Origin: Methanocaldococcus lauensis
GTDB lineage: Archaea > AGJL01 > Methanococci > Methanococcales > Methanocaldococcaceae
DNA length: 64,000 nucleotides
Assembly: GCF_902827225.1 (NCBI RefSeq)
Contig: NZ_LR792632.1
Span: 825,030-889,029 of the forward strand
Direction of reading: 5' to 3'
Position numbers and translations under genes: made by a program. Positions 37,741 to 47,955 of this stretch are shown piece after piece; within the stretch, counting starts at the first letter, position 1; the number at the start of each line of letters is the position of its first letter. The notes under the pieces are model-generated. The model had not been told where the DNA came from. It was given only the letters and a program-made list of their open reading frames with translations, and did no database searches.

Positions 37741-38461
37741 AACTTTCACCTGCTAAAAATTTGACAGCATTATAATATCTCATCCAATTAGCATTTCTAC
37801 TCGTATCTATAAAGTTTATATTTTTATCTGATAAAATAACGGCTCCATACCCTGGAACTTTGCAAATTAATCCTAAGCATCTAAAAATAAGATTTCCAGA
37901 AATTCCATCAATACCTATAATAATATTGCAATCATCCTTTAAATATTCTTCTATTAATATACCTTTATGTATTATATTAAACTTACCTTTAAAATACTCT
38001 AAGATTTTTTCAGCTTCGTATATAGTTTCATCTACTATTTTGTTTCTACCTAAGTCAGTTAATCTTCCACCAGAAAGTAAAGCAACTTTTGGCACAATAT
38101 TGTAGGATTTTAAAAATTTGGAGGAGAGTTCAATAATCTTTATTTTATCTTTTATTCTTTCTTCTTTATTTTCAGATATATCATCAATGCCAACTGGTGA
38201 AAGTAAAAAAATATTGTTTGTGAAAGGGTTTTTTAAAATAGATGCTCTATAAAATTTTCCTATTTTTTCTCTTAAATATGGAATAACTTTTGATGAAGAC
38301 AAAGAACCCCTAACAGCTCCTTTCAATTCTTTTGATAATAATTTATCTACTAAGTCTTTTGGATTATCAATTAACTCAACATCAATTCCCTCCTCTTTTA
38401 ATTTATTGTATGCTTTTAAAATTTCTTTTTTATTTTCTTCCCCTAAACCTATCGCATACAT
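37721..38461 (-). CDS. Methanogenesis marker protein 4 (MtxX-like)
   Basis: The 246-residue protein belongs to the phosphotransacetylase-like family found in essentially all methanogens and named methanogenesis marker 4, of unknown reaction. Visible are the start MYAIGLGEENKKEIL, KGAVRGSLSSSKVIPYLR, FLLSPVGIDD, VALLSGGRLTDLGRNKIVD and the end GAVILSDKNINFIDTSRNAN. ATG 38461 follows AGTGAT. It lies between marker 12 and uppS on the same strand with a ten-base gap and an overlap, so the three are one operon. Confidence 0.85.
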   Translation of the reverse strand: MYAIGLGEENKKEILKAYNKLKEEGIDVELIDNPKDLVDKLLSKELKGAVRGSLSSSKVIPYLREKIGKFYRASILKNPFTNNIFLLSPVGIDDISENKEERIKDKIKIIELSSKFLKSYNIVPKVALLSGGRLTDLGRNKIVDETIYEAEKILEYFKGKFNIIHKGILIEEYLKDDCNIIIGIDGISGNLIFRCLGLICKVPGYGAVILSDKNINFIDTSRNANWMRYYNAVKFLAGESFDLFKK

Positions 38462-38471
38462 AGTTATCACT

Positions 38472-39455
38472 TTAAAACTCCACTTCAATACCTAAAATAT
38501 CTCTCTTCCCTTTTAAAATATCTTCTGCTATTAACGCCCCTCCAATTGCTCCACTCTCTCCATATAAAACATATATTTTATATTCAACAAATTCTTTAAT
38601 TCTTTTAGGAATGTTTATAGGCTCTTTGAGAGTTCCAATAGATCCTGCTAAAACAACTCTCCTTTTGTTTTTATCTAACAAAGGTAATAAACTGTTAATT
38701 TCCATAGAAACACTTAAAATTAAACTATCAATAGCCAATTTACAATTTTCATCAGTAAAATAATTTTTAATGATTTCTTCTTTTGTATTTTCTACACCTT
38801 TGTAAAGTTTTGCTATTTTAACAACTCCTGCCTTTGAAAAAGCCTCATTTGCAGTTATTTTTTTACTATCTATATCTCTTATCATCTCTAAATCTATAGG
38901 GCCGTGTAAAATACCTAATGCCCCTACACAGGCATCAAACCCTCCAAAAATTTTGCCATCTTTTATTAGCAAAGTTACAGTATTTGATGAAATGTCTGAC
39001 AAAACAAAATCATTAAATCCAAATAATTTGTGAGCATAATAGGAAATTGAAACTTTCTCTGGAGAGGCGATGTGGGAATATAACGCTCTAAATCTTCTAT
39101 CTAAGCACCCTATTCCTCTATGTAGCCCTGGAATAACTACTGTTGGAATATTTGATTCTTTAATTTCATCATAAACTTTTGTTCCTCCTCCAATCTTTTC
39201 TCCAGCCCCTTCTATGCTTAAAACTCCTCTGTTTTTAACTTTTTCTATTGGTAGAATTTTATTTATACCATCTCCCATTGAGTAAGTTAAAGCAATCAAA
39301 TCAATATCCTCCAAAGGCACATATTTTTTTAACTCATCTAAATAAGATTTTTCTTTTAATTCACTCCTTTTTAATTTGAATATTATTTTTTTGTGATTAT
39401 TTTTTATACATGTTGTAATTCCAGATGTTCCGTGATCTATGCCTACTGTTATCAT
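38472..39455 (-). CDS. Methanogenesis marker protein 12
   Basis: The 327-residue protein is of the ASKHA (sugar-kinase-like) fold and is restricted to methanogens as marker 12; its reaction is unknown. Motifs are the N-terminal phosphate loop VGIDHGTSGITT, LIALTYSMGDGINKI, VIPGLHRGIGCLDRRFRALY, and the C-terminal RRVVLAGSIGTLKEPI with YGESGAIGGALIAEDIL. ATG 39455 has GGTGGAG upstream; a longer reading to 39563 would run into the divergent permease gene. It heads the marker12-marker4-uppS-lipoprotein operon. Confidence 0.85.
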   Translation of the reverse strand: MITVGIDHGTSGITTCIKNNHKKIIFKLKRSELKEKSYLDELKKYVPLEDIDLIALTYSMGDGINKILPIEKVKNRGVLSIEGAGEKIGGGTKVYDEIKESNIPTVVIPGLHRGIGCLDRRFRALYSHIASPEKVSISYYAHKLFGFNDFVLSDISSNTVTLLIKDGKIFGGFDACVGALGILHGPIDLEMIRDIDSKKITANEAFSKAGVVKIAKLYKGVENTKEEIIKNYFTDENCKLAIDSLILSVSMEINSLLPLLDKNKRRVVLAGSIGTLKEPINIPKRIKEFVEYKIYVLYGESGAIGGALIAEDILKGKRDILGIEVEF

Positions 39456-39535
39456 ACTCTCCACCTTATGTTCATTAATATAAATTAACATAAATTTTAT
39501 ATAGTTAAGTAGTTTAATTACCTCTGGGGATGAGT

Positions 39536-40294
39536 ATGGAGAAATTAGACATTTTAATGTCAATATTTTTAATAATAATATTTTTGTTCATATTTTTGCC
39601 AATAATTTATATGTTAACACATCCTGGAAACTTAGGAGTATTGTTAGATAATGAAGTTATAGATGCATTTAAAACGACATTGTTAGCTGGGGCTGTAGCA
39701 ACATTAATAGCCTTAATCTTTGGAATTCCTACTGGGTATATTTTGGCAAGATACGATTTTAAATTTAAAAATTTTGTTGAGGCTGTTTTAGACTTACCTA
39801 TGGCAATTCCCCATAGCGTTATTGGGATTTTAATATTATCTTTCATCTATGGAGTTGATGTAATAAAGTTTATTGGAAATTATGTTGTTGATAACTTTTT
39901 TGGAATAGTTATTGTTTATCTATTCGTAGGAATTCCTTTTATGGTTAATAGTATAAGAGATGGGTTTTTAAATGTAGATGAAGAAATTGAATATGTGTCA
40001 AGAACTTTGGGAGCTTCAAAAGTTAGAACATTTTTTGAAATTTCCCTACCATTAATAAAAAATAATATTATTTCTGGAGTAATTTTAAGTTTTGCAAGAG
40101 GAATTAGTGAAGTTGGAGCATTATTAATAATTGCTTATTATCCAAAAACTGTTCCAGTTTTAATATTGGAGAGATTTATGAGTTTTGGTTTAAATGCATC
40201 GAAACCAATATCTGCTGGAATGATTGTAGTTAGCATTATTTTGTTTGCAATACTTAGAATGCTAAGAAAACAGAGAATAAAAAATACTGGATAA
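39536..40294 (+). CDS. ABC transporter permease, molybdate/tungstate/sulfate type
   Basis: Inner-membrane channel subunit of 252 residues with about six helices. The EAA loop that docks on the ATPase is clear in VSRTLGASKVRTFFEISLPL near 155. The N-terminal LAGAVATLIALIFGIPTGYILARY and the LPMAIPHSVIGILIL region are typical of the ModB/CysT/WtpB group. It is followed 31 bases later by its ATPase. No substrate-binding protein is in the window, so the oxyanion cannot be specified. Confidence 0.85.
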   Translation: MEKLDILMSIFLIIIFLFIFLPIIYMLTHPGNLGVLLDNEVIDAFKTTLLAGAVATLIALIFGIPTGYILARYDFKFKNFVEAVLDLPMAIPHSVIGILILSFIYGVDVIKFIGNYVVDNFFGIVIVYLFVGIPFMVNSIRDGFLNVDEEIEYVSRTLGASKVRTFFEISLPLIKNNIISGVILSFARGISEVGALLIIAYYPKTVPVLILERFMSFGLNASKPISAGMIVVSIILFAILRMLRKQRIKNTG

Positions 40295-40325
40295 AATAAA
40301 AATTAAAAAATTAATAGGGATAAAG

Positions 40326-41222
40326 ATGCTTAAAGTTTGTAATCTATCAAAGATTTGGAAAGATTTTAAATTGAAAAATGTTTCTTTTGAAATAGGTAAT
40401 GAATACTGCGTAATTTTAGGACCAAGTGGTGCGGGAAAGTCAGTTCTTATAAAATGCATTGCAGGGATTCTAAAGGTAGATTCTGGAAGGATTATATTAA
40501 ACGGTAGGGATATAACAAACTTACCTCCAGAAAAAAGAAATGTTGGATACGTTCCTCAAAACTATGCATTATTTCCAAATAAAAATGCATATAAAAATAT
40601 TGCTTACGGTTTAATAATAAGGAAAGTTGATAAGTTAGAGATTGATAGAAAAGTTAAAGAAATTGCAGAGTTTTTAAATATATCTCATCTATTAGATAGA
40701 GATGTTAAAACATTGAGTGGAGGAGAGCAACAAAGAGTATCTTTAGCGAGGGCGTTAGTATTAAATCCATCTATTTTACTCTTAGATGAGCCAACTTCTG
40801 CATTAGACATTAGAATCAAAGAAAGCATAATATCAGAACTAAAAAAAATAAAAGATATTCCTGTTTTGCATATAACTCATGATTTAGCAGAGGCAAGAAC
40901 ATTGGGAGAAAAAGTAGGCATATTTATGGACGGAGAACTCATAGCCTTTGGAGATAAGGATATATTAAAAAAACCTAATAATAGAAAAGTAGCAGAGTTC
41001 TTAGGATTCAATGTAATAGATAATGAGGCAATATCTCCTGAAGATGTAATTATAAAAAATGGAAATGATGGAATAGTTATAAATGTTATTGACTATGGAA
41101 AGTATAAAAAGGTGTTCATTAAATATAAAAATTACTTAATCAAGTCATTTACAGAAATGGATTTAAATATTGGTGATAGAGTAGGTTTAGAGTTTAGAAA
41201 TAAGATAAAATTATCTTCATAA
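40326..41222 (+). CDS. ABC transporter ATP-binding protein, molybdate/tungstate/sulfate type
   Basis: Drives the adjacent permease. The 298 residues have Walker A GPSGAGKSVLIK near 34, the Q-loop VGYVPQNYALFP, signature LSGGEQQRVSLARAL near 130, Walker B ILLLDEPTSALD and switch LHITHDLAEA. A C-terminal TOBE-like domain follows residue 235. Two ABC subunits but no binding protein is a common split arrangement. It is followed closely by prs, which has its own ribosome binding site. Confidence 0.9.
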   Translation: MLKVCNLSKIWKDFKLKNVSFEIGNEYCVILGPSGAGKSVLIKCIAGILKVDSGRIILNGRDITNLPPEKRNVGYVPQNYALFPNKNAYKNIAYGLIIRKVDKLEIDRKVKEIAEFLNISHLLDRDVKTLSGGEQQRVSLARALVLNPSILLLDEPTSALDIRIKESIISELKKIKDIPVLHITHDLAEARTLGEKVGIFMDGELIAFGDKDILKKPNNRKVAEFLGFNVIDNEAISPEDVIIKNGNDGIVINVIDYGKYKKVFIKYKNYLIKSFTEMDLNIGDRVGLEFRNKIKLSS

Positions 41223-41229
41223 GAAATAA

Positions 41230-42093
<864 letters not shown>

Positions 42094-42110
42094 ATTTTTT
42101 ATTTCTTTTT

Positions 42111-42368
42111 TTATTTTATTCTATTTTGAGTTCTTAGAGTTCTCTTCATTTTTCTTAAGTTAAATGGACAATCTTTTTCACAGTTTTTGCACATAACATT
42201 AAAATACATCCCAAAAAACATTGTTAAACTCAATATAAAAATTCCCTCATAAACAAGGTTGTATCTTAGCCCATATATCCCGGTAAAAACAAATCCAAAG
42301 AATCCCAACACAACAACGAATTTTTGCCAGAGTTTAAATCCATTTTGATCTATTACCTCTTCATTCAT
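42111..42368 (-). CDS. Small membrane protein of unknown function
   Basis: The 85-residue protein has two hydrophobic helices (KFVVVLGFFGFVFTGIYGL and YEGIFILSLTMFFGMYF). A cysteine cluster CKNCEKDC follows the second, then a basic tail (RKMKRTLRTQNR). The cysteines could bind metal on the cytoplasmic side, but this is inference. ATG 42368 has GAGGTAATT upstream. It converges on prs. Confidence 0.65.
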   Translation of the reverse strand: MNEEVIDQNGFKLWQKFVVVLGFFGFVFTGIYGLRYNLVYEGIFILSLTMFFGMYFNVMCKNCEKDCPFNLRKMKRTLRTQNRIK

Positions 42369-42540
42369 GATAATTACCTCTCACAATTAACAAAATAAAA
42401 GATCTACTCTATTCCATAGATCTCTGTTTGTGTATTAATTTCCTACCATATATCCAATACCAATATACCAATATTGAAAAAGCATCTAATTGCATAATAC
42501 CACATACTTTGATTTCTTTTTATAGTAAATTTAATCTTTT

Positions 42541-43719
42541 TTATAAAAATCCTACAAACTTACCCAAGCAGTAGAAAACACCGATTGAGGCCCCTATATT
42601 AGAGAGAGTAGCCACTAACAAAACTTTAAATAAATTGTTGTTAAAAAGTTCTTTAATTGATTCAGCATTTAGTAAGCCAACTATATCCTTATCAGTTATT
42701 TCTCTATACTTTAACTCTACAAGTCCAGCAATAGTTCCAACAGCCGCTAAGGGTAGTGGGATTAAAGTAGTTATAGGTGCTGAAAGAAATGCTATCAATG
42801 CTGTTATTAGCTTACCTCTCGCTAAAAGAACGCCTAAAGCAGACAATCCACCAGTAAATAATACCCATTGAAATGTTATCATCTTTAATAACTCTGGATT
42901 ATTAAATGCATAGTATATAGCATATAAAAATATTAAAAATATAGTAAATGAAATTCCATAAGTTAAAATCTTTGTAAATCTTTTATTTTTTCTCTTTACT
43001 TTTGTTAATTCATATATATCAATATCTTCTCCATTTTCAAGTTGTTTTAAATATCTTATAACTCCTTCAACATGCCCAGCCCCAATTACGGCAACGATTG
43101 AATTTTTACCTTTGCTAAGTTCAAATAACTCCTTAGCCATATATCTATCTCTCTCATCTACTAAAACCTCATATATAGTTGGAGAAATATCTTTTAACAT
43201 CTTTGTAAATTTTTCTGGATTTTTAACCATCTCATTTAGTAAATTTTCATTAAGTTCCAAATTTTCCCCTTCAGTGTTTAATAAGTCCAATAAAATTTTT
43301 ATTTTTTCTCTAAAAGACATTTTGTCTAATAATCTTGATAAGGTTATATCTATCTCTCTATCAATTAAATATATTGGAATTCCATTTTTTTGTGCTATTT
43401 CTATGGATTTTTTCATTTCGCTTCCAGGATTTATACCAAAACTCTCTCCAATCTTTTTTTGTGAATTAGCCAAAATTAAATAAACAAAGAATTTTATAAA
43501 GTTTCCTTCCTTTAATACCTTTTTAATATCTATTTTTTTATTCTCCTCTGAAATTAAGGATAGAAATCTTTTATAATCAAGTTCTACTGCAACACCATCA
43601 GGATTTAAATTTGTAATAACTTCTTCAACCTCTTTAACACTATCTTTAGAGACGTGAGCAGTTCCAATTAAGTAAATATCGCATTCATTAACTCCATTAA
43701 ATATTCTTATATGTTTCAA
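42541..43719 (-). CDS. TraB/PrgY-family membrane protein
   Basis: The 392-residue protein has the TraB fold: IYLIGTAHVSKDSVKEVEE at the start, DGVAVELDYKRF, and the second histidine motif IVAVIGAGHVEGV near 218. The C-terminal 140 residues hold four or more membrane helices. The family is named for plasmid pheromone shutdown, and the catalytic-looking His/Glu pairs suggest a metallohydrolase, but the archaeal role is unknown. I prefer TTG 43719 behind GGTGG; a GTG three codons earlier is possible. Confidence 0.82.
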   Translation of the reverse strand: MKHIRIFNGVNECDIYLIGTAHVSKDSVKEVEEVITNLNPDGVAVELDYKRFLSLISEENKKIDIKKVLKEGNFIKFFVYLILANSQKKIGESFGINPGSEMKKSIEIAQKNGIPIYLIDREIDITLSRLLDKMSFREKIKILLDLLNTEGENLELNENLLNEMVKNPEKFTKMLKDISPTIYEVLVDERDRYMAKELFELSKGKNSIVAVIGAGHVEGVIRYLKQLENGEDIDIYELTKVKRKNKRFTKILTYGISFTIFLIFLYAIYYAFNNPELLKMITFQWVLFTGGLSALGVLLARGKLITALIAFLSAPITTLIPLPLAAVGTIAGLVELKYREITDKDIVGLLNAESIKELFNNNLFKVLLVATLSNIGASIGVFYCLGKFVGFL

Positions 43720-43752
43720 AATAACCACCTTTAATTTATAAAGTAAAATATT

Positions 43753-44943
43753 TTATCTGAATCTTTTTTTAGTTTTAACTCCTAAGAATGCTCTTTTTAT
43801 TATAATTGTTGCATAACTACCTTTTTCCAATTCATAACTTAAAGTTATTTTGTATTTACCTTTATTTAATTCATCCTCTTCAAATTCACCAATATTTAAG
43901 TTTTTAGGTATTGATAAAATTTTCCTCTCAGTGTATATAAATCTACCGAAATCTCCTATATTATTTAAATCTTCCATTGATAAACCTTCCCTTTTTAAAA
44001 TTTTATCTATAATTTCTTTATAACTATCTTTATATTCTACATCAGGAGCTATTGTTGGAAATTTTTTATCTTTTAGCGTTTCAAAAATCTCATTATCTAT
44101 TTTCTTATAAAACATTAAAGTTCCTGCCTCATATTCGTAATAAATTCTATCTTCTTTGGGAATATAACTTTTTAAAAGTTCTTTTACGCATTCATTCCAT
44201 AGATAACTCTGATATGCCGCTACAAATATCTTTTTTAATCTATCATCAACATAACTCAATGCTTTTTTGTAATCATTACTCTTTTTTAATTCTTTAACCA
44301 TATTTACATATAATCTTGCCTTTATGTTTTTTTCTTTAATGTAGTTCCAAACTTTTTCCCAATCTCCCCAATTTTTATTTATAAATCTTTTTAAATCTTT
44401 TAATATCTTTTTTTCAGACTTTTTATACTTTGTTAATATTATTTTTACCGCCTCTTCATAATTTCCTTTTATAATTTCCTTTGCAATAAATTTTCTATCA
44501 AAAACGCTTCCAAATCTCTGACTGTCAAAATAATTTGGTGCTCCATAATGTAAATATTTCAAATTTTCTTTAATTTTTGGAATATCATCTTTTTTTAATC
44601 CTCTAACAGTTATAGTAAATCTATTTCCTTCTAAGTCCCCTAATAATAAAAATTTTGACTCTCCTACGAGGTCTAATTTTAAATTTGGCTCATCTAAATG
44701 TAATTTTCCATATTTTTTTGGGATAGAGATATATTGAGTAGTTAATGCATGCCTATCTTTCAATCCACAGTATCCAATATCTTTTAAGGGAATTCTAAAT
44801 TTCTTAGAAATGTATGAAAATGCTTTTAAACATTCAATGTTTCTCTTTGTTAATTTATATAAATAACATTTTTTTCCTGATATCTTATTAAAATCGATAA
44901 TTTCTTCAACGATAAAATCTTCAGGCTTCATCCTAAGTTTCAT
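43753..44943 (-). CDS. truD: tRNA pseudouridine(13) synthase TruD
   Basis: Isomerises uridine 13 in tRNA. The 396 residues have the TruD core: DFIVEEIIDF at the start, GYCGLKDRHALTTQYISIP with the catalytic Asp, GNRFTITVRGL, PNYFDSQRFGS and AYQSYLWNECVKELL. The insertion domain between the last motifs and the C-terminal RKLS-like strands is present. ATG 44943 follows GGTGTG. Confidence 0.93.
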   Translation of the reverse strand: MKLRMKPEDFIVEEIIDFNKISGKKCYLYKLTKRNIECLKAFSYISKKFRIPLKDIGYCGLKDRHALTTQYISIPKKYGKLHLDEPNLKLDLVGESKFLLLGDLEGNRFTITVRGLKKDDIPKIKENLKYLHYGAPNYFDSQRFGSVFDRKFIAKEIIKGNYEEAVKIILTKYKKSEKKILKDLKRFINKNWGDWEKVWNYIKEKNIKARLYVNMVKELKKSNDYKKALSYVDDRLKKIFVAAYQSYLWNECVKELLKSYIPKEDRIYYEYEAGTLMFYKKIDNEIFETLKDKKFPTIAPDVEYKDSYKEIIDKILKREGLSMEDLNNIGDFGRFIYTERKILSIPKNLNIGEFEEDELNKGKYKITLSYELEKGSYATIIIKRAFLGVKTKKRFR

Positions 44944-44970
44944 AATACACACCATCTTTAAAAACTTTGA

Positions 44971-45564
44971 TTATTTTAATTTTTTAAGTTTTTCGTAAAT
45001 TTTTAATCCATACTCTACTGCTCTACTACCAAAGTAGAATGCAATAACGATTCCAAAAATCAACTGAACTGAATTAAATATTCTATCCTCTACTGGCACA
45101 AATAATGTATAAATATAAAGTATTGTCATTATTATTGTCAATGACCTTCTAACTTCCTTTGTATCTAATAATTTATCTTCTGAAATAATATCTATACATT
45201 TATCTTCAATATTTTTAATTAACCGCCTTTTATTATATTCATTTTCCTTTTCTAATAATACTTTTAAGTTATTTAACTCATCAACTAAATATTTTCGTTT
45301 TAACTGTCCAATATATTCTAATCCAAATAATAAAATAACAAATAATGCAATTAAAAAAATTGCTTGATATTCTTTTTTAAAATATACTAAATCAATAAAT
45401 AAAATTGAAATTAATAAAATAATAAATAATACAATTGAAAATAATAATTTACATTCTGAATCTTTTTTTAATCTATCTTTAAATGATCTAAGATTTTTTC
45501 TAAATCCAATTAATAAAAATAAAAAAGCAAATAAAAATATTAAAAATATTGCTTGGAATTCCAC
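44971..45564 (-). CDS. Membrane protein of unknown function
   Basis: The 197-residue protein has about five hydrophobic helices: three in the first 90 residues, then a charged cytoplasmic stretch (VDELNNLKVLLEKENEYNKR) with coiled-coil character, then two more. It ends in a Lys-rich tail. I recognise no family. It lies between truD and tRNA-Val on the minus strand, 27 bases upstream of truD, so it may share its transcript. Confidence 0.65.
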   Translation of the reverse strand: MEFQAIFLIFLFAFLFLLIGFRKNLRSFKDRLKKDSECKLLFSIVLFIILLISILFIDLVYFKKEYQAIFLIALFVILLFGLEYIGQLKRKYLVDELNNLKVLLEKENEYNKRRLIKNIEDKCIDIISEDKLLDTKEVRRSLTIIMTILYIYTLFVPVEDRIFNSVQLIFGIVIAFYFGSRAVEYGLKIYEKLKKLK

Positions 45565-45593
45565 AATACCACTCTAAAAAATTATGTTAAAAA

Positions 45594-45670
45594 TGGTGGG
45601 CTCGGCGGGATTCGAACCCGCGACCACCGCCTTGTGAGGGCGGCATCATAGCCATCTAGACCACGAGCCC
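45594..45670 (-). tRNA. tRNA-Val (anticodon CAC), CCA encoded
   Basis: The minus strand folds into a full cloverleaf: acceptor GGGCTCG/CGAGCCC, anticodon stem CCGCC/GGCGG with loop CTCACAA (anticodon CAC, reading GUG), and T arm GCGGG-TTCGAAT-CCCGC. The discriminator A is followed by a genomically encoded CCA. GC content is far above the surroundings. A TATA box about 50 bases upstream (45719-45728) fits a normal promoter distance. Confidence 0.97.
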
Positions 45671-45716
45671 ATATTATTATAAAGTTATTGTTGGTTAATA
45701 TAAAATTTTCCAACGC

Positions 45717-45730
45717 AATATTTATATACC
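45717..45730. promoter_or_regulatory. Shared TATA region between tRNA-Val and the Ehb operon
   Basis: The sequence AATATTTATATACC is a TATA box in both orientations. Read minus it lies about 50 bases before the tRNA, and read plus it lies about 55 bases before the first Ehb ATG. No other good TATA box separates the two divergent units, so one element may set both starts. Inferred from consensus only. Confidence 0.45.
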
Positions 45731-45780
45731 TTTAGTTATAATCTGTCATTAATAATAATGATAAATTCTTGGTGAATGGA

Positions 45781-46137
45781 ATGGATTTCCAGATAGTTTC
45801 ATTTATCGCTTCTGGAATTTTAGTAATTATAGGTTTGTATGGAGTATTTTTTGTTGATAATATTTTGAAAAAAATAATAGCATTGGAGATTTTGGGAAGT
45901 GGAGTAAATTTAGTTTTAATAACCATTGGATACAATGGAGGAACAATACCTATAAAACTTCCTAATGTTCCAGTAGAGGTTTTTGCTAAGGAATCTGCAT
46001 ATCCTCTAACTCACGCATTAGTTTTAACCAACATAGTTATTGAAGCATCTATGCTTGCAGTAATGCTTGGAGTTTCTATAATTTTATATAAAAAATATAA
46101 AACACTAAAAAGTTCTGTAATATTGAAAGAAGATTAA
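45781..46137 (+). CDS. Ehb hydrogenase subunit, MnhC/NuoK type (EhbE-like)
   Basis: Small antiporter-like membrane subunit of the energy-converting hydrogenase Ehb. The 118 residues form three helices with the NuoK pattern: VIIGLYGVFFVDNILKKIIALEI, the conserved Glu in the second helix, and the HALVLTNIVIEASMLAVML third helix. ATG 45781 follows GGTGA at a five-base spacing. It opens a run of seven same-strand genes with short gaps. Confidence 0.8.
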   Translation: MDFQIVSFIASGILVIIGLYGVFFVDNILKKIIALEILGSGVNLVLITIGYNGGTIPIKLPNVPVEVFAKESAYPLTHALVLTNIVIEASMLAVMLGVSIILYKKYKTLKSSVILKED

Positions 46138-46159
46138 TATAATTTTTTGAGGGGAGAAA

Positions 46160-47605
46160 ATGAATTATCTTCCAATGATAATTATATTTCCACTCATTAT
46201 GGCAATAATAATGAATTTACTGCATGGAAAGGAAAAGATAGTTAAATATCTAACATTTTTAATAGCGATTATTTTGATTATTCTTCCATTTATTGGGCAG
46301 TATGGATATTACTACTTTGGAGGTTATGGGGTTGTTGATGGATGGGTTTCAGGGATTGCCTATTACTACAATCCACTAAAGCAGGCAGTTCTTGTAGTTT
46401 TGGCAATAATTGCTTCTCTTGTTTTAATTGCTGGAATGGGAGAAAAATTAAAAAATAATATGTTCGTAACTCTCTCTTTAATGGGATTTGCAAGCGTTGC
46501 GGCAATGGTTTTAGCTGACGATCTATTTAACTTCTATGTATTTTTTGAAATAATATCAATTGTTCAAGTGGGGTTATTATTTTTATCTGGAACTGAAGAG
46601 GCATATAAGTCTGGATTAAGATACATGATAATGGGAAATATTGCCGCTTCGTTAATGCTGTTAGGAATTGCCTTTTTATTGGCATCTACAGGAACTTTAA
46701 ACATAACAGATATGAAAAAATATATTTTGTCTGATAATCCTATGATATATGGAGGTTTGTTACTTTTAGTGGTTGGTTTAGCTTATGGTTCTGGACTTCC
46801 ACCATTTCACAATGTTAAAGCAGACATATATGCAAGGGCAAAGGGATTTATTTCTGCAATACTGCAAACATATTCAAAATTTATATTAGTTGGATTTATG
46901 CTGATTATTTTAAAATTATTCAATGGATTGTCTTATTTTTCAGGAACTCATGCAGTTTTATTGGCATTGGGAGTTTTAGCAATGGTGTTTGGAGTAGTAA
47001 TGGCTCTATTACAGAGTGATTATAAAAAACTTTTATCTTATCACGCTATAAGTCAGGCGGGATATGTTGCCACAGGATTGGCATTAGGAACGCCTTTGGG
47101 GATAGTTGCTGGAATTTTTCACGCAATAAACCACGTTATTTATAAAAGTGCCTTGTTTTTGGGGGCGTATATTGTAAGCCATAAAAAAGGTAGTGATTTA
47201 CACAAGTTAGGAGGGTTACTCCCTATAATACCTTCTGTTGCATTTATGGTTTTGTGTGCCAAACTTGCCATTTCAGGAGTTCCACCATTTAATGGGTTTC
47301 AGAGTAAATGGATGCTTGCTCAGGCGGCAATGCAAGTGAATATGCCAGAAATAGCTATAATAATGATAATTGTTAGTATTGGAACTTTTGTTTCTATGAT
47401 GAAAGCTTTCTATTTGATATATTTAAAGCCAGTTGATGAGGAAACTTTAAAAGAATATCAAAGTAAGGGAGTTCCTAAACTTGCAGTATTTAGTTTATTT
47501 ATATTAACATCATTGTGTATAATCCTTGGAATTTACCCAGAGATTGTAACAAAGTATCTTTTTAATTATGCATATGAATTGGGAGTTCCTTATTGTTTAA
47601 AATAA
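46160..47605 (+). CDS. ehbF: Ehb hydrogenase antiporter-like subunit (NuoM/NuoN/MrpD type, EhbF)
   Basis: Large ion-translocating membrane subunit that couples ferredoxin reduction to the ion gradient. The 481 residues form about fourteen helices. Family marks are the Glu in YVFFEIISIVQVGLLFLSG (near 133), GSGLPPFHNVKADIYARAKG with charged residues in the broken helix, LLSYHAISQAGYVATGLALG with Lys-Ser-His context, and SGVPPFNGFQSKWMLAQAA. GGGGAG precedes ATG 46160. It follows the NuoK-like gene by 22 bases. Confidence 0.88.
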   Translation: MNYLPMIIIFPLIMAIIMNLLHGKEKIVKYLTFLIAIILIILPFIGQYGYYYFGGYGVVDGWVSGIAYYYNPLKQAVLVVLAIIASLVLIAGMGEKLKNNMFVTLSLMGFASVAAMVLADDLFNFYVFFEIISIVQVGLLFLSGTEEAYKSGLRYMIMGNIAASLMLLGIAFLLASTGTLNITDMKKYILSDNPMIYGGLLLLVVGLAYGSGLPPFHNVKADIYARAKGFISAILQTYSKFILVGFMLIILKLFNGLSYFSGTHAVLLALGVLAMVFGVVMALLQSDYKKLLSYHAISQAGYVATGLALGTPLGIVAGIFHAINHVIYKSALFLGAYIVSHKKGSDLHKLGGLLPIIPSVAFMVLCAKLAISGVPPFNGFQSKWMLAQAAMQVNMPEIAIIMIIVSIGTFVSMMKAFYLIYLKPVDEETLKEYQSKGVPKLAVFSLFILTSLCIILGIYPEIVTKYLFNYAYELGVPYCLK

Positions 47606-47621
47606 GTTAGGTGATTTTGTT

Positions 47622-47942
47622 ATGGACTATAACAAATTTCAAAAAGAGTTAGATAAAGATTCACATGGCGATGGAATTACTGTTGGAGCAGTGTTTGCTG
47701 GAGAATACACATTATACTTATTGTTTATATTTGGTTCTATAATTATTGGTAGAATATATGGAAAAACATTAATGACTTTATTTGGTTTAGCCACCTTAGC
47801 TTTCTCTCTATCTGTATCTCCTTTAATTTTTAAGTTTAAAAAGGAAAATTCAAATGCTATAAATTATCAACTATTCTGGCTCTCCATATTTTTGGGAGCA
47901 ATAGCCTTCTGCATTTATATGACCAACTTTGAGTTTATGTAA
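47622..47942 (+). CDS. Ehb hydrogenase small membrane subunit (EhbG-like)
   Basis: The 106-residue protein has a hydrophilic start (MDYNKFQKELDKDSHGDGIT) and then three hydrophobic helices. No motif beyond membrane character is recognised; the assignment comes from its fixed place between the antiporter-like and MnhB-like genes of the operon. The ribosome binding site is GGTGATTTT. Confidence 0.65.
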   Translation: MDYNKFQKELDKDSHGDGITVGAVFAGEYTLYLLFIFGSIIIGRIYGKTLMTLFGLATLAFSLSVSPLIFKFKKENSNAINYQLFWLSIFLGAIAFCIYMTNFEFM

Positions 47943-47955
47943 TTTAGGTGGTAAA

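Noticed and set aside
36862-37749. GTG 37749 as the start of uppS
   Set aside because: The GTG lies inside the GGTGA that would serve as ribosome binding site for the TTG at 37740.
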